DNA of 38,673 bases from the IMG/VR virus record IMGVR_UViG_3300009702_000049, positions 1-38,673 of that record, one strand, 5' to 3'. This stretch comes from a virus. Made by a program: the position numbers and the translations under genes. This document shows, one piece after another, positions 32,552 to 38,673 of this stretch. The notes beneath the pieces were generated by a model, which saw only the letters and a list, made by a program, of their open reading frames with translations, did not search any database and had not been told where the DNA came from. Position 1 is the stretch's first letter. Each line of letters opens with the position of its first letter.

Positions 32552-32949
32552 GAAATAGAATCGAACCGTCCTTTATGGATGACACTAATTTAGTTGCCAT
32601 CTGCACTTGTGATAACGAGCTTACCATCTTGGAACCTGGACGGAAGATCAATTTCCGGTGCTCGGATATCGTTCAATTGAAAACACTGTTGAGTGAGCTT
32701 AAAAGCTCCAAAGATGTCGACTCAGTGCAAATTGTCGTAGATGCCTACGGTGTCGTATACGATATTCGGATCAATGACTTATCCATCGGTTATCTGGCCA
32801 CTAGTACATACTGCCAACGCTACGAACTGGAGCAACGGCCCTACAAGTACCACGGCGAATACACCACCGAGCAGATTGAGGAAATTGTTCGGCAAGAAGA
32901 TGGCGTTTCGATCGTCCCATTATTCGCAGAAACTGGAGACCCGGTATGA
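32548..32949 (+). CDS. Hypothetical protein
   Basis: 133 residues, ATGA-coupled to the helicase. It has alternating strands and helices (TNLVAICTCDNELTILEPG, IVQLKTLLSELKSSKDVDSV, VQIVVDAYGVVYDIRINDLS) without a recognised family or catalytic motif. The acidic C-terminus (YTTEQIEEIVRQEDG) and tight coupling suggest an accessory protein for the helicase or the next gene. Confidence 0.65.
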   Translation: MRNRIEPSFMDDTNLVAICTCDNELTILEPGRKINFRCSDIVQLKTLLSELKSSKDVDSVQIVVDAYGVVYDIRINDLSIGYLATSTYCQRYELEQRPYKYHGEYTTEQIEEIVRQEDGVSIVPLFAETGDPV

Positions 32950-33107
32950 AAGCCGACAAGTTAATTGACGAGCTAGGTCTTGACGGCTCGGCCGAAGTTT
33001 TTGTTGAGATCAATGATGTCATTCATCCGATCTCTCACTTGTTCGAGGATTCACAGGGCATCTACCTTGTGGTCGACACTGACCAAGAAGAAAGAGAAAT
33101 GCGATGA
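32946..33107 (+). CDS. Small acidic protein, 53 residues
   Basis: A short gene with ATGA overlaps at both ends. It encodes MKADKLIDELGLDGSAEVFV, then EINDVIHPISHLFEDSQG and IYLVVDTDQEEREMR. It has the helix-strand-strand look of small phage proteins with a SEVxVEIxxVxxPI pattern and no known function. Codon use and perfect coupling to neighbours make it a real gene. Confidence 0.78.
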   Translation: MKADKLIDELGLDGSAEVFVEINDVIHPISHLFEDSQGIYLVVDTDQEEREMR

Positions 33108-34315
33108 TTAGGTGCCCTTGCTGCAATTCTCGTAATAACGAGTTCCTTTTCGATATGGGTTGGCAGCCGCTGTCATTAGTGGAAATGCAGGATAACCCGG
33201 ATGACTCCAGCATGTTGGACCGACACAAAATCCGATTGCGAGTATGCCATAATTGCTGCCACGTGTGGAATTCAGCATTCGATTCCACAGTTGAGCAATA
33301 CAGCGGCGCTGGCTGCAGAATGTACAACAACGGTTCGAACTGGGTATGCCACACTGAAAGGATCAAAGACGTACTAGATGGCCTTAAGCCATCTTGCATC
33401 GTTGAGATCGGGGCTGGGGATTGCTCATTCCTCAATTCATTGGATAGCGATGTTGTGAAGATCGCGGTCGACCCTTGCGAGGCCGTCGAGCGCGCTCAAG
33501 AATACGGCATCAAATACTACCGAGAATACTTCAAAGCAGAAAAGCACATCCCTGATGCTGATACTCCACTTATTGTGATGCGCCATCTGCTCGAACACAT
33601 GGAGAGTCCTCGCGATTTACTTGAGAGCATTGTCATTGACAATTACAAGCGAGCGGACCGCATGACTTGGTTGTACATCGAAGTTCCCTGTGCAACCAAG
33701 GCATTGCAATCTTGTCGTATTGAGGATTGGACCTACGAACACCCGCACCACTTCACAGGGTCAAGCATGCGCGCCCTGTTAAGGAGCGTTGGCATCACTG
33801 GCTTCAGCACCTGGACGACTTATGGCGAAGAAGTGCTTTGCTGTGTGTGTCAACTGAGTCCGAGAACGGACCTGAGTTTTAACAGCGATGAAGTCATCTG
33901 CAACTATGATCGGGTGCACAGGTCGATCATGAAGACAGTTGACTGGTTCGAAGAAAATCTCGACAACCTAGTGTTCTGGGGCGGGGCCGGAAAGTCGGCC
34001 ATGTTTCTCAATTTGTTCATGGTTAATGCTTCCGGGCAGAAAAAGTTCGACCCATATGAGCCTTATAAAATCATCCCAGGGATGCCCACTGTTGTTGACA
34101 GCCATGATGTTAAATGGAACATGTATGTTCCCGGCACCCGCATCCGTATCCAACCGCCCAGTGTAATCTGCAGAATGGAAAAGCCGCCGACCATTATTGC
34201 GACGACGTCTTGGCGCGCGGAGGATATTCGAAACGAAATCATCCGCGATGAAATTCCCTGTGAGCGGCTACTGAAATTCTCAAACGGTCAACTTGTGGAG
34301 GTGCCTATTGGGTAA
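33104..34315 (+). CDS. Class I SAM methyltransferase, sugar C-methyltransferase-like
   Basis: 403 residues. An N-terminal zinc-binding domain (CPCCNS, about 4-9, and CHNCCHVW, about 48-55) with DMGWQPLSLVEM is typical of the Methyltransf_13/23/14 class of deoxysugar C-methyltransferases. The SAM site is VEIGAGDCSFLN (about 100-111), followed by acidic IAVDPCE and the HLLEHMESPRDLL segment with His-Glu. The C-terminal domain has VFWGGAGKSAMFLNLF (about 294-309), matching the GAGxK loop of that class. The substrate is probably a nucleotide-linked sugar or a sugar already on DNA or protein. The gene overlaps the glycosyltransferase start, which supports a common pathway. Regioselectivity cannot be read from the sequence. 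Confidence 0.85.
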   Translation: MIRCPCCNSRNNEFLFDMGWQPLSLVEMQDNPDDSSMLDRHKIRLRVCHNCCHVWNSAFDSTVEQYSGAGCRMYNNGSNWVCHTERIKDVLDGLKPSCIVEIGAGDCSFLNSLDSDVVKIAVDPCEAVERAQEYGIKYYREYFKAEKHIPDADTPLIVMRHLLEHMESPRDLLESIVIDNYKRADRMTWLYIEVPCATKALQSCRIEDWTYEHPHHFTGSSMRALLRSVGITGFSTWTTYGEEVLCCVCQLSPRTDLSFNSDEVICNYDRVHRSIMKTVDWFEENLDNLVFWGGAGKSAMFLNLFMVNASGQKKFDPYEPYKIIPGMPTVVDSHDVKWNMYVPGTRIRIQPPSVICRMEKPPTIIATTSWRAEDIRNEIIRDEIPCERLLKFSNGQLVEVPIG

Positions 34316-36194
34316 GCGAACAAAGCAACGACAGCAAAATATCAAGAAGATGAAGAAGCGGCGTATCAAGAAGCAGCGTGCAACTCTCGTAAACATCCCG
34401 AAGAATGCCCGAGAGGGCTTTCCCGAGGTGAATTATCTGGCGTGTATGGAAACCATCAGTCGTTGTGATCCCGCGATCTTCGACGCCATCTTGCAATTCA
34501 TGGGTTTCTTCGAAGTAAATCAATACAAGCAGCTCGGTCGTGATGGCGTCAAACGGGTGACCATGTTTTGTCAAGTGGTTTATTCGGCCTGTTTGAATGA
34601 ATCTCTGATACCTACCCCGAAACAGGCCATGATGCTGGTGCAGATGTCGCACATCTTTCATCATCTGGTAGCCTGCACGGGCTTCGAAACCAACGACGGC
34701 GTTTTGCGAGGCACACTACTCACAGAGCACAATTTGCCAAAACTGTTGCTGCTGCAGAATCCTCGCTGTGTTACCCAGGTCGAGCAAAAGCAGTTCTTTG
34801 AGCTGGACCCAACACTTTCTACCATGTGGTTCAACTCGTACATTCTAGGCATCTCCACACCAAACGCAAGGCTGCAGAGGAACATCTACAATCACTTGGC
34901 CAACATGGACGATCGTTGGACCGCCTACACCCATCAAGTGACGGGCACTTATTTCACGTGCACATACCACAACACCGGGGCCGCTCGTCGTTGCAAAGGC
35001 ATCATGAATCGCTCGTTCAAAGCAGCCCAGCAGTGGGAATTCAACAATCAGAAGAACGAGGGTGACAAGCCACATATCGCGATCATTACATGTCGGTGGC
35101 ATCGCAACCATGCGGTTTATAAGTCGGCGGCCCCGCTGGTCGAACAGTTGAAGGGCAACTGCAAGCTGACGCTGATTTGGACTAGCCGAAAGCAAGATAT
35201 GCCTCACACGGCAGTCACCGACTACTTTGACAACGTATGGAATTGCTACTTCGACGATCGCGGTGAGCTTCATATACCGGAAGGCATGAAGAACAACGAT
35301 TTCGATATGGTCTACTTCCCTGACATCGGTATGAGCAACGAGTCAGTGTGGCTGAGCAACCAACGAATCGCCCCGATCCAAGCCATGGGTTATGGGCATC
35401 CCGACACAGCAGGTGACGACTCTGAGATTGATTACTTCATTGGCGGCGACATCGAGAAAGATGCGACCGACCAATATGCCGAGACTATGGTGTTGCTTCC
35501 TGGATTGGGGCAACATCCGGCATGGCCTACCTATGAGCGCAAGAACAACTACAAAGACGACGGAGTTGTCCGAGTTAACTGCGTGTGGGGGCCTGACAAG
35601 TACAATTACACACTGCTGACATTGCTGGCAGAGATAAACAAGACGGTAAACTCGATCCGCCAAGAACGGGGCGACTCCCCGGCCGATCATGAGATTCATC
35701 TGTTTGCCAGCCCCGGCGTGAATCGCTACGCCGCGCTACCCAGCTTCACAATGGATGTTGCCAAGCTGCTGCCAAACGCGATCATTCACAGCGAGCAGGA
35801 ATACTACGATTACATGGAGAATGCTGAACAGCATGACTTCTCGATCAACAGCTTTCCGTTCGGCTGTTACAATGTCTTGGTCGAATCTTTGTATCTTGGT
35901 TTGCCTTTTATCTCGTTGGTTGGCGACCGGTTCTATAACCGGGCGGGTATGTGGTTGAACGATCAGATAGGAATGAGTGAGAACAATTTCACGGTTCCAC
36001 GCGATCTAGTAAATAAGGCCGCCCGCCTAATAACCGAGCCTGAGCTGCTTCGCGCCCAACGAGAGCATTTGGCAGGTGTCGATTTGAAGGCTTGCCTGTT
36101 CAACGAGAACACCTACTTCAAGCAAGCAGTAGATTACATATTGTGCAATCATCCTTTCACAGAAACTAAACTTATCGGAGATCAGAATGGCTAA
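34308..36194 (+). CDS. Glycosyltransferase, OGT/SPINDLY (GT41)-like
   Basis: About 628 residues from TTG 34308, with GGAGG at 34297-34301; TTG 34293 lacks such spacing. The N-terminal segment is very basic (GKRTKQRQQNIKKMKKRRIK), which could bind DNA. A helical region of about 230 residues precedes the GT domain, possibly in place of TPR repeats. The GT-B domain has HIAIITCRWHRNHAVYKSAA, then RIAPIQAMGYGHPDTAGDDS, IDYFIGGD and MVLLPGLG, and a second half with SINSFPFGCYNVLVESLYLG, LPFISLVGDRFYNRAGMW. These match the conserved donor-binding motifs of GT41 (O-GlcNAc transferase, HMW1C-like). Donor and acceptor are unknown. Being next to a sugar methyltransferase suggests virion or DNA glycosylation. 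Confidence 0.85.
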   Translation: MGKRTKQRQQNIKKMKKRRIKKQRATLVNIPKNAREGFPEVNYLACMETISRCDPAIFDAILQFMGFFEVNQYKQLGRDGVKRVTMFCQVVYSACLNESLIPTPKQAMMLVQMSHIFHHLVACTGFETNDGVLRGTLLTEHNLPKLLLLQNPRCVTQVEQKQFFELDPTLSTMWFNSYILGISTPNARLQRNIYNHLANMDDRWTAYTHQVTGTYFTCTYHNTGAARRCKGIMNRSFKAAQQWEFNNQKNEGDKPHIAIITCRWHRNHAVYKSAAPLVEQLKGNCKLTLIWTSRKQDMPHTAVTDYFDNVWNCYFDDRGELHIPEGMKNNDFDMVYFPDIGMSNESVWLSNQRIAPIQAMGYGHPDTAGDDSEIDYFIGGDIEKDATDQYAETMVLLPGLGQHPAWPTYERKNNYKDDGVVRVNCVWGPDKYNYTLLTLLAEINKTVNSIRQERGDSPADHEIHLFASPGVNRYAALPSFTMDVAKLLPNAIIHSEQEYYDYMENAEQHDFSINSFPFGCYNVLVESLYLGLPFISLVGDRFYNRAGMWLNDQIGMSENNFTVPRDLVNKAARLITEPELLRAQREHLAGVDLKACLFNENTYFKQAVDYILCNHPFTETKLIGDQNG

Positions 36195-37458
36195 ACTGAC
36201 AGGAGACCAAGTCAAGAAAATCAAGAATGATATCTGCGAAAAGATTCTCACTCAAAAAGAAATTGGTGAGAAATTTGGAGTCAGCCGTTCTGTAGTAAGC
36301 GACATCGCATGCGGGAGAGTGCACACTGACATCCGCGCGGACGTTGAAATGACAGACGAGGAAGCCCAGATTTTCAAGCTCAAGGCTGAGAACGAGCACC
36401 TTCGTGAAGAACGAAACTTGTACAAGCGGCAACTCAAAGGTGCTGCGAAGACTCAAGGTTTGTTCCAAGCGGTTGTAGACGAGATTGCTGACCTGAAGCC
36501 ACTCCGCCCATTGCCTTCGGCACGCCCTACTTTCAAACCCAGCAAGGGCACGAAGCGTGAGCATCTTGTAATGCACCTTAGCGACGGGCACCACGATCAA
36601 GTAATTACCCCGAGTGACACAGGCGGACTCGAACGATATGACTTTCCTATTTCAATGTGTCGGGCCGAGAGGTATGTTGACACGATCCTGTCGTGGACCC
36701 AGAAAACCCTCGCACCCCAATTCTACTTTCCGTCCCTTACGGTGCTTGCCTATGGCGACCACACCAGCGGCGAGATTCATGGACATACATCGAGATCATA
36801 TTTCAGGAACGCTTTCAAAAATGCGTTCGCTATCGGTCAACTCCACTCGCTGATGTACCGTGACCTTGCTCCCTACTTCGAGCAGGTCAACATCGTCTAC
36901 GTTCCTGGAAATCACGGCCGCCGCTCGAACAAGAAAGACTACCATGGGGCACACGACAATTGGGACTACCTGATTGCTAAGGTCGCGGAAATGCACTTGC
37001 GGGACATTGAAAACATCAAGTTCAACATTCCCAATTCATTCTCCGCGAACATCGACATTGACGGCGTGGGCTTCCATGTATTTCATGGTGATGACGTTCG
37101 CAGCAACCTCGGCATCCCTTGGTATGGCCTGGAGAAGCGCCGACACCGGCTAATGGCTCTCGACAATATTCGTAATGGTGTCCCCATTCGTTACTACTGT
37201 TGCGGACACTTTCATCGTCCCGGCTCGACTACCGAGGTTAATGGTGAAATGCTTATTAACGGGGCGTGGCCAGCCTCAGATGCTTATGCGTATAATTCGT
37301 TGGGTGGGTTCACCGAGCCGTCTCAATTGATCCATGGCGTCAACAAGAAATATGGAATCACATGGCGGCTTCCCGTGAAGCTGCGGTGTGACTATGAACA
37401 TCAAGGTCCGCGACGTTACCGGATCGACATGATGGACGAGATCGCCTCTCAACTGTAG
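36187..37458 (+). CDS. HTH + calcineurin-like metallophosphoesterase
   Basis: 423 residues, overlapping the glycosyltransferase by 8 bases. An N-terminal helix-turn-helix (ILTQKEIGEKFGVSRSVVSD, about 20-39) and a short coiled coil (about 55-85) lead to a metallophosphoesterase. Its motifs in order are SDGHH (132-136), GDHTSG (190-195), GNHGR (241-245), FHGDD (299-303) and GHFH (340-343). All metal ligands of the family seem present. Phage enzymes of this type act as nucleases or phosphatases in DNA processing. The HTH suggests site- or strand-specific binding. It is the last gene in the operon, followed by 76 non-coding bases before the virion-like gene at 37535. Confidence 0.85.
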   Translation: MAKLTGDQVKKIKNDICEKILTQKEIGEKFGVSRSVVSDIACGRVHTDIRADVEMTDEEAQIFKLKAENEHLREERNLYKRQLKGAAKTQGLFQAVVDEIADLKPLRPLPSARPTFKPSKGTKREHLVMHLSDGHHDQVITPSDTGGLERYDFPISMCRAERYVDTILSWTQKTLAPQFYFPSLTVLAYGDHTSGEIHGHTSRSYFRNAFKNAFAIGQLHSLMYRDLAPYFEQVNIVYVPGNHGRRSNKKDYHGAHDNWDYLIAKVAEMHLRDIENIKFNIPNSFSANIDIDGVGFHVFHGDDVRSNLGIPWYGLEKRRHRLMALDNIRNGVPIRYYCCGHFHRPGSTTEVNGEMLINGAWPASDAYAYNSLGGFTEPSQLIHGVNKKYGITWRLPVKLRCDYEHQGPRRYRIDMMDEIASQL

Positions 37459-37534
37459 GAGTTTGGTAACTCTGACGGCACAGGATAAACTAACTTACAA
37501 GGATGTGCTCACTTCCTTTTTGGAGAACTGATTT

Positions 37535-38266
37535 ATGGCAGGAACTATCGCAACACTTCTCTCAGGCGCTAAAAGCATCGCGCACGCTCGTGGCCCTCTT
37601 CGGCACGCTTACGATGAACTCGTCGACTTGCAAACGTCGTTGAAAGACCCAGACTTGGCATCACCTTATTTGCAAGCATCTGCAGTCAACACTATCCCGG
37701 CTCGCGCATCCACAGCGACGTCTGGCAACTTTACCGTCACGGTCAATTTCCCGAAGTATGGTGTCGCTGTCACCACGGCTAACATTGCCTACAATGCCAC
37801 CGGGGCTACCGTACAGTCGGCTGTTGACACTGCATTGTCTGGTGAGTCCATCCTGGCGACTTATTCGGCGGGTGACGTGGACGTGGCTCTCACGGGCAAC
37901 ATGGATGACACTGGCAACGATTGTGTCATCACTGCCAACGGCACTTCCGTTAATGGTGCCTACATGACCATCACCACAGCGAATGTCGACCTGGGTGCCG
38001 ACACTCTGACCACTCCCGTTGTTACCACGCCGGGAACTCAGAACCGTCCGGCTGAGGCCACTTTGAAAATCCTCGGTATCGTCCAGCCGACCGGTGATGT
38101 TACGCCTCAAGGTCTGACAGTGGCCATTGGTGACTACGAATTGGTCGACGAGGCCGACAACCCCTTAACGGTGAGCCCTGGCTTGCAGGACTTGCTGATT
38201 AAGGAAGTGGCTCAGGAAGACGACGCCCTGGCGATCGAATTCCGGCGTCTGGTTGGGTGTGTTTAA
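37535..38266 (+). CDS. Virion-like protein with repeated phage beta domain
   Basis: 243 residues with GGAG ahead of the ATG. The N-terminus is helical (SIAHARGPLRHAYDELVDLQ). The centre contains a phage surface domain: GNFTVTVNFPKYGVAVTTAN, IAYNATGATVQSAVDTALSG, DVDVALTGNMDDTGNDCVIT. A C-terminal part (EATLKILGIVQPTGDVTPQG, DYELVDEADNPLTVSPGLQD) looks like a head-associated protein. It may belong to a head module that continues beyond the window. No enzymatic motif is visible. Confidence 0.7.
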   Translation: MAGTIATLLSGAKSIAHARGPLRHAYDELVDLQTSLKDPDLASPYLQASAVNTIPARASTATSGNFTVTVNFPKYGVAVTTANIAYNATGATVQSAVDTALSGESILATYSAGDVDVALTGNMDDTGNDCVITANGTSVNGAYMTITTANVDLGADTLTTPVVTTPGTQNRPAEATLKILGIVQPTGDVTPQGLTVAIGDYELVDEADNPLTVSPGLQDLLIKEVAQEDDALAIEFRRLVGCV

Positions 38267-38269
38267 CAA

Positions 38270-38494
38270 ATGAAACGAAGGACGTTTCTTAAAGTAATCG
38301 GAGCGGCAGTGCCCTGCGTGGCATTGCCGCTCCCGGCGTTTGGCGACCTTACCCCCGCCACCGAGGCAATCACTTCCCCACAAATAGGGGCGGCCAGTGC
38401 TTTGGTGCCTGAAGTCTGGGCACAGGAAGCCTTGAAAGTGATCGAAGATTGCTATGTAGAGGGAATTGGCAGAAAATTATTTGACAAACCCTGA
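38270..38494 (+). CDS. Short protein with Tat-like signal and coat-N-terminus-like segment
   Basis: A 74-residue protein starting MKRRTFLKVIGAAVPCVALP. RRTFLK followed by a hydrophobic stretch and a possible AFG cleavage region fits a twin-arginine (Tat) signal. A Cys at position 16 does not form a clear lipobox. Further on, VPEVWAQEALKVIED (about residues 47-61) resembles the N-terminal arm of P22-like coat proteins; compare QESLAILEE at 530. The sequence then departs and ends after 13 residues. It may be a real exported peptide or a fragment of another gene. The ribosome site is weak (no GGAG), and the stop overlaps a promoter. Confidence 0.55.
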   Translation: MKRRTFLKVIGAAVPCVALPLPAFGDLTPATEAITSPQIGAASALVPEVWAQEALKVIEDCYVEGIGRKLFDKP

Positions 38495-38508
38495 AAATGT
38501 GTTACACT
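38481..38508 (+). promoter_or_regulatory. Sigma70-like promoter
   Basis: A perfect -35 box TTGACA at 38481-38486, 16-base spacer, and -10 TACACT at 38503-38508 with an extended TGT before it. It lies 40 bases before the ATG at 38548 and overlaps the end of the preceding gene. It is the clearest bacterial-type promoter in the window. Confidence 0.78.
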
Positions 38509-38547
38509 CTTAATAGAGCAACTACGTAACTTAACAGAGAGGAACCT

Positions 38548-38673
38548 ATGGGTGCTGTTCAAGTAAAACTGGAGCAGATGGACTCTCTTCTGCAAGAGAA
38601 GCGATACTGGCTCAAGGTGCTGGGTTTGTGGGCTGTGGCCAAGGAAGCAGGCTACGCACCCGAGGAAATCAAA
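38548..38673 (+). CDS. Partial gene cut by the window end, unknown
   Basis: The first 42 residues begin MGAVQVKLEQMDSLLQEKRY and continue WLKVLGLWAVAKEAGYAPEE. AGAGAGG lies ahead of the ATG, and the promoter at 38481 reads into it. It looks helical. No function can be given from this fragment. Its own promoter suggests it starts a new transcription unit. Confidence 0.7.
   Translation, partial: MGAVQVKLEQMDSLLQEKRYWLKVLGLWAVAKEAGYAPEEIK

Overview
The window is a stretch of a tailed double-stranded DNA phage genome, or a prophage-like contig. Nearly every gene is compact, overlaps its neighbour by 1-10 bases (usually ATGA or TGATG), and belongs to a virion or replication module. The coat protein is P22-like. 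There is a tape-measure gene, a tail tube, a tail chaperone pair joined by a frameshift, and a large tail-tip protein, but no sheath gene, so a long non-contractile tail (siphovirus) is most likely. No integrase, terminase, portal or lysis enzyme is visible. The host cannot be named from the sequence.

Layout. (1) 1-529: the 3' part of a group I intron carrying an HNH/endonuclease VII-type reading frame. It interrupts the coat gene, whose second exon runs to 1888. (2) 1976-6488: small virion proteins, a repeat-rich fibre and a small membrane protein. (3) 6502-20403: tail completion, tail tube, chaperones with a probable -1 frameshift, tape measure, a tRNA-Thr, two paralogous receptor or fibre-like proteins, tail-tip proteins and a zinc-ribbon protein. 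(4) 20400-20969: a ClpP-like protease. (5) 21188-26528, minus strand: primase-helicase with an intein, a DUF5664 nucleotide pyrophosphohydrolase-like protein and a DEDDh exonuclease. (6) 26562-27077: a structured non-coding region between divergent operons, bounded by a near-perfect 31-bp inverted repeat. (7) 27078-37458, plus strand: ParB-like protein, unknown small proteins, SNF2-type helicase with a second intein in its P-loop, a C-methyltransferase-like enzyme, an OGT/GT41-like glycosyltransferase and an HTH-metallophosphoesterase. (8) 37535-38673: a virion-like protein, a short Tat-signal-like protein, a promoter and the start of another gene.

How it fits together. The minus-strand operon and the plus-strand ParB/helicase operon read away from a shared region that could be a dual promoter, an operator or an origin. 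Late genes read rightward as one or a few operons with hairpin terminators at 1921 and 13099. Three unrelated self-splicing homing elements (group I intron with an EndoVII-like HNH, intein with LAGLIDADG, intein with HNH_3) sit in three core genes. The methyltransferase/glycosyltransferase pair suggests that the phage modifies either its DNA or its virion with a sugar.
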